Position numbers and translations under genes: made by a program. From Anthoceros angustus (Eukaryota; Streptophyta; Anthocerotopsida; Anthocerotales; Anthocerotaceae), in assembly GCA_010909165.1 (NCBI GenBank), contig VJWM01000173.1, positions 124,001-188,000 on the forward strand: a stretch of 64,000 nucleotides of DNA, written 5' to 3'. A model generated the notes under the pieces. It had not been told where the DNA came from, did not search any database, and saw only the letters and a program-made list of their open reading frames with translations. Below are positions 43,291 to 55,426 of the stretch, in pieces; the first letter of the stretch is position 1, and each line of letters begins with the position of its first letter.

Positions 43291-46200
43291 ATGATGCGTG
43301 CCATACGGCCTCCGGAGTCCAAGCAAGCCACAACTCTATTGGTACGCGTACTCTTACAGCTCAGGCACCTCAGCCTTCCTGGTTTTTCTGGGGGTTTCCT
43401 GGACATCGTGTGTGGGGCGATTTAAGCTGCTCTTAACACGTTTTTGGGCTTTTGGGCGAACCTTAGGTAGCTGTGAGATGCAGACCTCTCACACCAAAAG
43501 AGCAGACCAAAAGTCGGGACATCCTCCGTGTAGTTGATGACAAGGTTAGGGAATACTTGATGGATTGGATCATATGATGCATGCTTAAGCATGAGGTCGG
43601 ATGGTGCCTTATTTCCCATACATGTGGTTCTTGTGCAGGTTGTGGTTGTCCTTGACCCGGATACTCAGAAGGATTACTTAGATCGTGTACAGAATAGGAG
43701 CAAGGAGAAAAAATATGTTTTCGATGTTGCCTTTGGTCCGGAGGCAACAAACCAGGTGAGAAAGCAAAACGGCAATGCTAAGCTTTGGACCTGGGAGGGT
43801 TTGTGTTGATTGCCCGGGCTAGCAGTTCTGTTTTTCTCTTATTCTGTGGTTTCTTGGGCAGTCACTGTTTGTATTCGACGTTCTGCTGTGTGATTGAACT
43901 TTTTGCAACGACAAGCCTTAGTAGGTTGAAACAAAAGGAGGATGGTCAGAGTTGGATGCTTAAATTTCATGTCAAAGTTGAAAAGTCTGCTCACCAAAGG
44001 GAGAATGTCCGGGGCAAATGACTACAGGATGTCTACAAGAACACCGTTGGTACTATGGTTGAGGGTGTTGTCCGGGGCCTCAATGCCACCATTTTTGCGT
44101 ATGGCGCCACCGGAAGGTAACACACGATTCTCTCATGGAATGACGGGTATCTGATATATTGTTCATGGTTCAGAAGCTGACAGTTTGCAGAAGGGCCAGT
44201 CTGATCGATATTTGATCTTGTCTAATTGCGTTTTGCACCAATTGTGTTTCCAGTGGTAAGACACACACAATGGCTGGCACTACCGAAGATCCAGGCCTGA
44301 TGGTCCAAAGCTTGCAGGCAATTTTTGCCCTGATATCTAAAAAGGACAACGAACATGAATTTGAAGTTACTTGTTCGTATCTCGAAGTCTACAATGAGGT
44401 GGGAACCATGACCCATACATCCTAGGAATTCTCTGGGATGGCTCCTGTGTTGTACATTCTGGCACCACTTGCCATGACTCTGTTCACTGTGATGTGCGCA
44501 GGTGATATATGACCTGCTTGAGAAATCATCAGGCCACTTGGAGCTTCGTGAAGATCCTGATCAAGGAATCACGGTGGCTGGCCTCAAACGCATACAGGTA
44601 AGCTTTCCTCTTATGTCTTTTGGTTGATGCATGGTAGTTCTGTGTTGGAGCTGTTTGCTGAGTTATAAGGCTCGTTGTTGTTTGGACAGTATTTGAGACC
44701 TCTCTCTCTTACCAGCTGTATCTCCTGCTCCTGTAACTGCTGCTAGTGCAGAACTGGTCTGACTGGACCAGGTTCACTGCATACAGGTCAGTTCTGCTGA
44801 GAAGATCTTGGAGCTTCTCAATCAAGGGAATAGTAGAAGGAAAACAGAAAGTACAGATGCAAATGCTACCTCGTCACGGTTAGTCATGCTCCTAATTTGA
44901 CGACGTGGTCAGTACTATTCGAATCACCAGCCATGTAGCTGGAGTTTTGTGATAGTGCCTTTGCTGTTTGTGAGCTTGGATTTTTTCTGTCTGCAGTTCA
45001 CATGCTGTTTTGGAAATCATTGTCAAGAGGAAGCAGAAAAACCAGTATAGATCCCAGGTGCTGAAAGGCAAGCTGGCTTTGGTTGACCTTGCAGGCAGGT
45101 GCGTTTTTTAAACAGTAGCTTTTTGTTGCTTTCTTAACTTCGGGCCATCAGCCGACCTAGTGCCCTGCTCATGAGAGTCTCGTATGGCTTGCAGTGAGCG
45201 GGCTTCAGAAACAAATAATGCAGGACAGAAGCTCAGGGATGGCGCGAACATTAACCGTTCGCTGTTGGCTCTGGCAACCTGCATCAACGCACTCGGCAAG
45301 CAGCAGAAGAAAGGGCTTGCTTATGTACCATATCGTAACAGGTTTGGACACATGCTGAACGTGTTTTACCGAATCACATGCCGATTGTCACTTAAAGAAA
45401 AGTCTACGTCGAGTAAGTAACGTTTGTGTGGTAAGTGCAGCAAGCTGACACGGCTTTTGAAGGATGGCTTAAGTGGGAATTCGCGGACCGTAATGGTCGC
45501 CAATGTATCGTCTGGAGATGATCAGTACCACCATACTACTAACACGTTAAAGTATGCTGACCGGGCGAAGGAAATCAAAACTCACATTCAGGTAATCGGT
45601 TATGCTGAGGTTCACCTTGGTGGCTTGTATTATGGGTCGCCGCGTGGAGTCTTATTGAAGTCGTTGGTGCAGACTAATGTAGGCACGGTGGATGCTCACG
45701 TTGCCGATTATCAAAGGATGATTGACAACCTTCAGGTACACTTAAGCCCTGGTACTCGCCTGCCCTGTTTACTTGCTGGAAGCAAGAATTTTTGTTGGGT
45801 GCTTACCATTCATGACTATCATTGCAGGTGGAGGTAAGTCAGTTGAGGAGAGAGCTGGCAGAGAAAGATACTCAATTGAGTGCTCGAACGGCAGACAAGA
45901 CAGCCGATGATGAACTTTCATGGCTAGATGTTTTGAGTAGTGATATCAATGAAAATGTGGAGGAGCGAATCAACCTACAGAAAGCCGTTTTTGAACTCGA
46001 AGACATGAACACCCGCAACAAAGTTGAACTTCAGCAGCTGGATGAACTAATCACAGGAAAGCAGGTATTTCTCTCTGTCTTGCTACCATACACTTCAAAG
46101 GCTTGTACAGTGTAGGGACTCCATTTGAATTTTCTTCTTACAAAACTTGGAACGTAGTTTTGTGTTTGAAGATGGCTTGCTTTCTGACAGAACACTGACA

Positions 46201-48254
46201 AACAAGAAATTGAGTCACTGGTTGAAAGAAGGCAAGTAATACTTGACAACATTCGAGATAATGATGAGGCTGGTGCACATTACAGACAGGTACCCAATGT
46301 GGAATTTTTAGCAGAAACTGTCTGGACTGAAAGGATGATGGACAATTCACGATGGTGTTCGTTCTGCTTGGAATAGGACATCGAGGCCAATGAGGCGCAG
46401 CGGAAACAGTTGCAACGACTGATTGATGAAGCGATTGCAAGTGACCGTAACAAAACGTTTCTTCGTATTCTATCCCAATACAGGTTACTGGTGAGTAATT
46501 CCCTGCTTGGTTGTTTGACATTGTGTGATTTTGGCTCACGGGAAGGGTAGGTAGTCTTGTAGCAGCATGTTCACTTCTCATCTCACGCTATTGCAACCTT
46601 TCCAGGGTATGACAAATATGGAGCTTCAGTTTCAGATGGCTATCAGGGATCAAATTATTCACGATCAGAGGGAAGCACTCAACAACCTGTGGTTGGTTCT
46701 GGAAAGTTCTGGGTTAGATCAAGATCAGATCATGGAAATTGCAGCTCAAGAAGGAATTATGATAGAGGATGGATTGATGGCCCAGAGTATGGGGTCAAGT
46801 ATTGCTCCGACTATCAGCAGAGGTCATGTAGCCCCAGCACCTGTGCCTATTTTGCACAACCAGACTTTGACAGCTGCTGGTTCGAGATATTCGAACCTCA
46901 TTCAGCTTCAGATTCCTGCTGACACGGCGATGAGCAGTGAATACAAATCCAAGTCTGATGGTTATCCTTTTGACGAAAAGGATACTGCTAGTTCGTACAA
47001 AAGTACGGTGGAGGATTGGAAGATGCAAGAAGATAAACCTTCAACAATAGCTGGGGACGCAAGGCCAGAGAGTGTAAGTTGCAGCAGGCTTGATTTTGAA
47101 GTTAGTGACGATGGTTCCCGTGACAGTAATGGAGTCCGACCCACCGAAAAGTGCAGGGGCTCTAATGTTACTAGACTAACTGGCTTCTTTGAAAGTAAGC
47201 TCAGCCCCACAGCTGTCGATCAGTCGATACCCTGTACAACCAGAGGCAAGTCTCCCCCTGAGGTAGCTGCTGCTAAGGTAAGTTCGGTTACCAAGCAAAG
47301 ACGGCGACCTCGATCTGGAGAAAGCCGTCAACGGCATAGTTGGTCTCTTGAGATAGGTGACGGTAGCACCACTGGAGTAGATGCTGGTAGTGAAGGCAGC
47401 GAGACAGATGAGTCGGACAATGGGTGGAATGATCCCAATAAGCGGCTTTCAGACAGGGTCACTGAATCTTTACAGGGTGTCACAGACAACGAAGTGCTCC
47501 GCAGTACAGTCCTCTCAACCATTCATCATAAAAGCTGCTGTTATGATCAAAGATATGCTTTGTAACTTTTGGAGCTCAATTAAATGGCGTGGAGGCTGTA
47601 GGTCGTCGGAGTTGCCCGAGGTGCTGGGGGCAAGTTGCCCCTTCCTGTTGTCTCATTGCCTGTGATGTTGTGTGCAGGAACTGGCCCGGTTGGAGAGTGA
47701 ACTGCAGAACTTAAAGAAAGGATTGGATAGGAGTAGTGGAGCACACTCCTATGCTGTTAGTGCCAACAAACAGGGGCCAGTGACGACTGAGAGTGAGCTT
47801 CAGGACCTGAGGCGGACTATCTCCAGGAACTGTAGCGAGCTTCAGGATCTGAAGAGAGCTATAAATAGGAACGTGATGAGTTCTGGTTTGTGCGGGGTTC
47901 GAAGGTGTGCATAGTTTCCAATGGAGCCCAACCTCTGTCAACTCATGCTCTCATAATGGAACTGTAACTAACGGTGCCAGTAACGGTCACGGGTGTCCAG
48001 TACATCCACCGTTCTCCTCACCATCTGCCGACACTCGTGCCTGGGGAAGAGTGGGGACGCCTGACACAGGTATTGTGCTTGAGGTGGCTTCCAGGGGATC
48101 TCCAATTGTTCCAACAGAGATACTGGACAATCACGGTTACACAGGTATGAGTTGCAAATCCAAAGTTCTAAGAGACAGACGCAAGTCTAAGTTTGATTCG
48201 CCGGTTGGACGAGCTAGACAGTTGTGGCCAAGAAACATAACGGAATGGAAGTAG
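43291..48254 (+). CDS. KIN8B: Kinesin-8 motor protein (KIN-8B type)
   Basis: Exons with agreeing phases: 43291-43341, 43467-43544, 43639-43755, 44028-44116, 44254-44398, 44502-44597, 44787-44878, 44997-45098, 45195-45341, 45441-45591, 45673-45735, 45828-46064, 46191-46289, 46377-46490, 46606-47277 (or further), then 47678 on. The head has [18 protein letters not shown] (P-loop, ~108-117), [43 protein letters not shown] and [20 protein letters not shown], matching plant KIN-8B closely, as do SEVSQL- and [16 protein letters not shown]-like coil segments. Kinesin-8s are plus-end-directed and regulate microtubule length. In-frame ATGs at 43267 and 43294 are alternatives. The tail exons after 47278 are uncertain: a perfect GTAAGT donor lies inside a coding-looking frame, and the last ~110 residues (to 48254) are in a shifted frame. 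Confidence 0.88.
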
Positions 48255-49418
48255 TGCAGAACTTGGACTGTGAGGTTTATACCCCGGCCAAACTTTTTGA
48301 TGAATGTAGATTGCTAGATACGACTTCTAGGATTTTGTACAATGCAAGCTTCGGTACGATTGGCGTTGGTGAATATCCTTGGGTGGAGTTCGGATGTTGC
48401 AGGGCTGACTACTCTAGATTCTTGATAATGTAGCCGTGTGATTAACGTGACGTAGAAAGCTGTAACCCACCCTTAACATGTTCCTCCTGGGCTGTCCTGT
48501 CAAACTGTTGAGTGGAGAGGAAGTGTATGCTGGTTTTTGGGTTTTTGGGTTTTTGGGTTTTTTTTTTCCCCCCAGAGGCCCGCCTGATTCAAATTGCTCC
48601 TTTTTCTTTTCTGAATTGCCAGCATCTGCCCATCGGCATGGGAAGGGCTATGCAGTGCGACCCAGTGATGGCTCCTACCCGAGAAAGGGGCAAGCACAAG
48701 TAGGAGGATCAAGCATGAGTCCTCCTTCCAGGCTTACCCAGGACAAGAAACTGCAGTGTGAGCGATCCACAATGCGCGACCGGCAACGGCCTGCAGTCAG
48801 TCGGAAGTTGTTGTGCACCTAAAGCTGGTGGTCTTGTTTTTTTCTGTTGTCGCTTGTTCATATCATTTCCTTGCGGGTGGTGTGCTAAGCCGCGTCATTG
48901 AAACTTCCTCAGCAGTCTGTGCCGATCCTTGGTCCACTCTTGGCCCAGGCTTGTACATGACCCTCTGTTTTTGGTAGGCAGCTAACTGTGATCAACCCGT
49001 GGCAAGTCACCACTTACAACACGCAAGGTGTTCATTCTTCGAACAAATAAAAATTGTCAGGTTTCAGGAAGGGGTGGGATTATAACGGTTAAAAACTGTT
49101 TAATCAAACGATCTCATCCCTTCCTGCATCCATGCATCCATGCTCACAGCCCTCTGCAACTATTGTGACTCTGGCTGCCATCTTGGATGCTTTCGAGGGC
49201 AGCTATAAAGAACGCCCTGCTGTTCGTGGTTGCGAAATCGATGGTACAAAACATGCTGTATCAACCTGGTTAACATGTTGTATCAACCTGGTTGTTTGCG
49301 ACAACTTTACGAAAATGCCTCGAGTCCTTATGGCTTCAGGCTCACAAATTTCACCATCTGGCAAAATAATGACTCCCATATTTGGTGAACACATAAATGA
49401 TCGAGCTAGTCGGGTTCC
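48255..49418. other. Convergent intergenic region between kinesin and ferroportin
   Basis: Contains both 3' UTRs. A GGGTTTTT repeat followed by T and C runs lies at about 48,535-48,573. A frame from 49132 has no family support and overlaps the ferroportin 3' end antisense. Confidence 0.4.
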
Positions 49419-51968
49419 TCATTCTCTAAGGAATACTGATTTCAGCAGGTCTTTCAACGGCACCAGACTACATGAAAAAACGGTGTAAAAATGGAAGAGG
49501 TGGCCGCGGACCCGGTATGTGTATAGAGCGTACAGGATGGCTGCTGCGGTTACTGCCAGATATGATACGGAAATAGAAATCCAAAAGTCCTGCAATAGAC
49601 GACATACGGTGAGGGCTGAGGTCTAGCAACTTTTGTGAGTACTAGTTCCCAACGAGGACTCACCTGAGGATCTGGAATGCACATGGTAACAATGAATGGG
49701 AGCATGTTCATGAAGGACTGTACAGAGCCTTGAACCCCACCAACAACCCCTCGTTCTTGCTCTGCTACAGATTCCTGCAGTTAGGTACAGTTGTGTGAGG
49801 TTTGGTTAGCACAAAGGTATCTCTCGCTTCAAATGGAGAAAAAGAAGGACGATCACACCTGCATCACTTGCGTTACGGCCAAGTCAAACAGCCAGAGACC
49901 AAACCGAGAAGCAGAAACTCCTCCGATGAGCAGCCCAGCTGATATGGTTGGGCTGGAGACCAGGATGGAAGCCACACTGATGGCAAGAAATGACCACTGT
50001 TCCATAGAAAACGTCAACTGCTGGCTCTAAGTTTGACATGATGAGATGTGGAGGTAACGAGTTGGAAGGAGGAACAATACCTGAATCCAAATTGCCCACA
50101 ACCCAGCCCTTACTGATCCAAGTTGTGCATGCACTGCAGGGTAGGCAACAGTGGCAGCAATACCCACAAGAGATGCCACGCCACGCGCCAGGCCCAAAAC
50201 ATAGGGAGGCACGCCTTTCAACTGGAGTACTGAAGTCATCAGGGGTCCGAAGCTGTATGGATAGGCGAAGAATGCATGTTACCCATCACAAATCTAACAA
50301 GATGCAAATCTCAACGACATGACAACCTTCTATAAGGTGAACATGCGCATTCAAGTACCTCAGGACCGTGAAGTACAATAAAGCGAGGGCAATCGCCGCA
50401 AGCACAACCTCCTGCCTCAAGTAAACCCTCCATCCCTTGATGAAGGAAAGCTCAGATAGTTTCAGCAACAGACTTTGGCTGGATGATCTTGTTGCATGTT
50501 CTGTGTCATCCTCAGTGGCCCCTTCTGCATCATCCATGCCTACCATTTGGTATGTGGAGCTCGAGATTTCTGTTCGATTGTCAGAAGAAGGATGATTGAC
50601 TTGCAAAGCAGTTATGGACCGGTACACCCAGAAAAGAAGATGATACTGTACCCCAACAGTGAGCAGGTTCCAAGCAGCAATGACTATGGCGGTGGCCACT
50701 AAAGACACGCTACTCATGAGAAAACCGACAGCTACAGGACCAAGCAGCTTGCAACACAGATCAATTCTACGCATGACAGCATTCATTTTGCTAAGCAAGC
50801 TTGATCCATTCTCTTTGTATTGCTCGGAGATCACAACCACCCTGCCAACAAACCAAACGAAGTTCCTTGTCAGACAAAAGCTCAAATGGGAGAGAAACCT
50901 TCAATACTATATCATATGTGTCTCACCAATCCCTCTCAACAACAATGTCGGTTGCAAGAAGCCCCAGTTTAGAAATGCCTCCCGCAATGTCTGCGAAGCT
51001 AACAAGGGCAAAGAATGCAGCAGAGCCACCCGGGGTCGCACCAGGATGCAACAGCAAAATCAAGACAGCAATGGCTCCTGCCATGATTGATCCATTTCCC
51101 ACTGCTAGAGATAATCGCACTACCTGAACAAAAATGCAGCAGTAAAAGTCAATGATATGTGGTTGATTAGTTTGAGAACAAGCTCAAGAGATGGTGATAT
51201 CAGAACACGAAGAACGAACCTTAAGGCGTGGTGTGTTATCTACCCAGTTGCCAACCGTTACACCAAGGCTTACAACAATTGCAGATTCCACTAAGCCATA
51301 TATGGCTCCCAGCAGAAGTGACTCAGGCCAGATATCTATCATGAACAGTGCAACTGCAAAGTCCCACATACTACACGCCAAAATGAGACGAATTAATTGA
51401 AAGTACAAGGTTTCCAAAAATCCATGTCAATACAGACATTTGCTACTCTTGCTCCCACTCTAGGGATGATTTCAGCCACGAAGGCCCCCCATATCAGACG
51501 CTAAATGTCAGAAGGACGCAAGTAAAACTTGAAATCATCCATAGACACTGCTGCTTCCAATGCTCTGTACTCTGCGGAGCCTTCTAAATTTCCAGGCCTG
51601 AGAATCTTATCCGTGTCCCACGCATAAACGCGGCAGGCAGACATACGATGGAAGTTCACCCTAAGTGACTTTTGTAAAACCATTTCTGCTTTCAAGTGGT
51701 ACAAGGAGCTGTTGTTTTGCAGGACGGACCTGTTCCCCCATCTTGCCAGGAAATGGCTGCAGTACAGGGACACCAGCAACCAATAAATCCCGTCGATCTC
51801 TTCTTGCTCTTGCTGCACTCTGATCAACTGTTCTGCCGGCTGCTGTTCCGCTATGCCTTGGCAGCCCTCTTCAACCGGAAGGCCTTCAATCAGGGGGCGG
51901 GCTTCGCATGTCGAATCCAAAGCACTCTCCATTTCCAGCTGGCTAGCTTGCCTGACGTGCTCCATCAT
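49419..51968 (-). CDS. Ferroportin / iron-regulated transporter (SLC40, IREG family)
   Basis: Eight minus-strand exons with agreeing phases: 51968-51730, 51370-51220, 51123-50927, 50841-50359, 50252-50081, 50026-49859, 49774-49664, 49589-49419; 563 residues. After a ~60-residue acidic head come WLLVSLYCSHFLARWGNSMW and DFAVALFMIDIWPESLLLGA (helices 1-2), DIVVERDWVVVISEQY, MNAVMRRIDLCCKLLGPVAV, GVPPYVLGLARG and SRFGLWLFDLAVTQVMQESV, all ferroportin hallmarks. Known role: export of Fe, and in plants also Co/Ni, across the plasma membrane or tonoplast. A soluble loop of ~75 residues with an Asp/Glu-rich part lies mid-protein. No clear plastid transit peptide, so IREG1/2-like rather than plastid IREG3 is my inference. 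Confidence 0.92.
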
Positions 51969-53224
51969 GCCGTCATCTCCACTGCTAATCCACGGGTGCC
52001 TTGCGAGCCAGAGTGAAGACCTTTCGCGTGAAGGTAAAGAGTTTCACCAGCAGCTTCTTCTTCCGCCATCATTTTTTTAATAGCGATTTCGGAGATTTTT
52101 AATCTATTATTATTTTATAACGCCTTATAGATCTATCAATTAGATGGGAGCCCCGCACAAGGATTCACTCAGTATGACACTTACATCGGTCACGCGACCC
52201 CGCACACCAAGGGGACGAGGGCAAGAACTGGAAACGAAAGGCACCCCATCTTAATCCGTCCCCAGGGGGCTTGACTGTGAGGATCCAATGAACTCAGGTC
52301 TGGACGTGATTCCGTGGAACCATCAAACGGCAGACGAGAGGCACCCCATCTTAATATTGATCCCCTCAAGTGGGGGCTTGCCTGTGGAGTTCCAATGAAT
52401 CCGGAGTTCCAATGAACTCATGTCTGGATGAAAACTTGGCTTTGTCGCATCTCTGTCTCAACATCCGGCCGAGTGTGGGTGGCCCGAATCGCTTCCTTCG
52501 GGTGCAGTTCTCTTCGCAGGAAGTGCGGTTGAATACAATGAAAGAGCTGGCCGATCCCGGTGCTCGGACATTGTTAAACGCACACACTTTACGCAGAGAA
52601 GCAAGCTTACACGTGAGTTCAATTCACATATGCCAAAGACGAAACAAACAGTCGACTCGCCACCTAAACACAGATGTGCACCTGGCGCTACCTAACACGT
52701 CCCAGTCTTCAGAGCGCGTTTTTCGAACAGATCTCTTTCATAAACTTGAAAGAGGAGTCAGTCCCGCGACAGAAATTCTTCCTTTGTGGAATTCTTAAAA
52801 GTATGGCATCGTCTTGTGTCTCGACTTAACACTTGCCTGCATTAGAGCTCTCCACACTAAGGCTTAAGGGTCCAGTTGTAGGCTAAAGCCAACGGGGTAT
52901 TCCACAGAGGGATGGTTCTAAACTGACTACTCAAAGCAGGTCTGGACATCTTGCAGCTTCCTCCATACCAGCTGCAACTGCTTCGCTGGTATCGGCCCAT
53001 CGTTCTGGATGATGGACTGCAGAAAAACGTCTCTAATAATCTGCGAGCTTGCTCGATCCATAGCTTGCAGGCTCGTGATCTGCAGGTACAAGTGCAAGCA
53101 TCTAATTTCGCAGACAGGATCAGTTGCAGCTGCAGCTCGAGCTCTTGTAATTGCATGTCTCTGCCCTGTAGCCTCCATCACTCTGTAATCCTGCGGCTCC
53201 ATGGCGAGAGCAAAGTGGAGTATA
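51969..53224. other. Intergenic region with an imperfect direct repeat
   Basis: Ferroportin promoter side, then non-coding DNA. At about 52,240-52,440 GAGGCACCCCATCTTAAT / GGCACCCCATCTTAATCCG and CCAATGAACTCAGGTCTGG / CCAATGAACTCATGTCTGG occur twice about 110-140 bp apart. Frames here show no family match. Confidence 0.45.
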
Positions 53225-53292
53225 CAGCCCGCACGGGCCATATGTCACTCACTCCAAGGGGGAAGTGAGCGACATATGGACCGAACGGGCTG
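53225..53292. repeat. Large palindromic hairpin (29-bp arms, 10-base loop)
   Basis: Left arm 53225-53253 and right arm 53264-53292 are reverse complements at 25 of 29 positions, with CAGCCCG/CGGGCTG at the base and CCATATGTC/GACATATGG plus CTCACT/AGTGAG nearer the tip. The loop is CCAAGGGGGA. A further ACATATGTCGCTCAC copy of the arm core lies at 53,397. It sits about 305 bp upstream of the LTP start. Confidence 0.85.
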
Positions 53293-53597
53293 CAGGAAGG
53301 TCTCAAGCATAAGCTACATCGACATAGTCTAACAAGCCATGCTTTTCTTGTACGTGGTACCGACACATGAGCCAACTTCTATTACAGCATGTCATCACAT
53401 ATGTCGCTCACCTGTCAGTAATAAATCGGTATGCGAGCTACATGCGACAGCACGCAGCTCAAAAGGGGGCACTTGTTCCTCGTGAAGAAGGCTAGACCAG
53501 GGGCCTGGCCCTTCCAGCGCTCCGGCTTCACGTCCCAGCTACCATTCCATTACGCTGTCCGGAACTTCCCAGCCTGCCGACCTCCACAATCGCCGCA

Positions 53598-54564
53598 ATG
53601 CGCCTCTCCATGCTCTTCCTCGTAGTGGCCATGGCCATGGCCACTGCGAGTAGTGGAACCCTGGCGGCTGGAGCCTCGCCGCCTGCTCCCAACTGCGACG
53701 ACGTCGTCAACACCCTCTTGTCCTGCTTCGGCTTCGTCACAGGCGGCACGGATGCTCCATCACCAGAGTGCTGCTCCGGGTTTGTATCGGTGGCGACGAA
53801 CGAGCCGACTTGCCTGTGCAGTCTGGCGTCTGGCAACACCGGCGGCATCAACGCCACGCGTGCCCTGGAGCTTCCCGAGCTGTGCGGGGTCACCGGCGTG
53901 GATCCCTCTTCTTGTCCAGGTATCATTTCCATGCTCATAGTATGCGGCTGCTGATAGGCCAATTGGAGACCTGAGATGGTCTTAGTAAGGCTATTGTGCC
54001 GCTTGCCTGTTGGCCTGCCTCTCTTCTCGGCCGTCGCCTCTCCCTCTTGGAAGGGAGGTCTTCCTGGATTGCAATTGCCTAAGCTTGTCCTCCACGAGGG
54101 ACGCCGGGATTTTCTGGCCACGGCAGCAGGATAGTTAGGTTTTCCAGTTTGCTGATGCGCTTGGCCCTGCGCTGGTTTCAAACATGTGTGCTGTCCTGGT
54201 TGCTGATGCTGCAGGTGCTTCACCTCCTCCGACCTTGCCGCCAGCCGAGCCTGCTCCTGTTCCTCCGAGTCCTAAGACTCCAGGTGCGTCATCTTGATCT
54301 CCTGAGCTTTCACTTGTCATTTCTGTAGCTCAGCACTTCCCTTCGTGTAGCTTACAAGACTGTGCGGACGTACTGATGTCAGGAGGAGGACTTGGAGCAG
54401 GACAGCCATCTCCATCGCCTTCTTCCTCACCTACTGGGGAACCAGGTCCTCAGGCACTCGTGGGGGCGCCTGAATCAGCAGCGCAATCCTCCATGTCCGT
54501 GTCCCGGTGGTACGCAGTTTGGGGATTGGCAACCTTGGCCGCTACTGCGCTCCTCGGCTCATGA
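53598..54564 (+). CDS. GPI-anchored non-specific lipid-transfer protein (LTPG type)
   Basis: Three exons, 53598-53919, 54215-54283 and 54383-54564, phase 1 at both joints, 190 residues. It has a signal peptide (residues 1-24, MLFLVVAMAMATASSG). The 8-Cys LTP fold follows in the order C, C, CC, CLC, C, C: CDDVVNTLLSC, PECCSGF, TCLCSL, LPELCGV and SSCPG. Exons 2-3 give a Pro/Ser-rich spacer (ASPPPTLPPAEPAPVPPSP). The C-terminal hydrophobic stretch WYAVWGLATLAATALLGS is the GPI signal. Known role: extracellular plasma-membrane-anchored proteins linked to cuticle or sporopollenin lipid export and defence. Lipid and tissue are unknown. If intron 1 were retained, a short variant ending MLIVCGC without the anchor would result. 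Confidence 0.9.
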
Positions 54565-55426
54565 TTTATTCCAGACATCGAGCATCTCGAGCTACAGGCA
54601 GGCGTATGCTCATATTAATTTTGTGACTGCAATCAGCGGCACCAGTCCCCGGTGTATGCATTATTGTATTGCGTTGCAGTAAAGGAAGTCCGATTGGTAC
54701 CGCTCAATTCTTCCGAGCACACTGCTGAACGATAGATCGCCATCTGAACTTGCAAAGCTGGCAATGGCATGTGCTGTCCGTCCCATACACGAGGGAGGTA
54801 GGGCGCTGGCAGCATTCGGCTAGGCCGTGCAGAAACAGGAAGAAGGTGCGTACCTACAGAAGTCTGAATTGACTCTCATTGATATGCAGTGGTCGTGATA
54901 CTGCAACGCTGTACATTCCAGGCCGTAGACCTTGCACGCTGTGCCACATCCCAGCTGGGTATATAAAGAGGCCTTACCTACCTTCACGCCTCGCCCGTCC
55001 CAAGTACTCTCCTACAGTTATGAAGCCGCTCTGGAATGAACGCTGTCTTGCAGGCAGGCCGCTGGTTGGCAGAGGTTGTGGCAGATCACTTCTGAGCCAG
55101 GCACTTCTATCCGAAAGGAATTCACGGCATGCTGTGTCCCATCGAGGACATCGGAGGATGACTGTGTAGGCACCTAGGCACAGTGTGTAGTACAGAAATT
55201 GATGCAACAACGAAGGAACATGAGGGGGCGAGCCTTTTACGACTTTGAGCAAACAGTACTCTCCGCCTTTCCTAGGCTGCTGCTAAGCTCCTGCGTGTGC
55301 ATTATCTTGTGATTATCTTGCACAAAAAGCCTCCTGGTGTCGGTAAGAAAAAGACTCAGGGAGAGACTGGCCGGAAAGCTTCTTTGAAGATAGAATTGGG
55401 TCGGTCAGATTCTTTGTGCGTGAGTG
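54565..55426. other. Convergent intergenic region
   Basis: 3' ends of the LTPG (+) and second PPR (-) genes. No gene, RNA or notable repeat seen. Confidence 0.4.

Noticed and set aside
43291-45600. Assignment of the kinesin as KIN-8A
   Set aside because: The motor sequence ([35 protein letters not shown]) follows the KIN-8B form I remember rather than KIN-8A.
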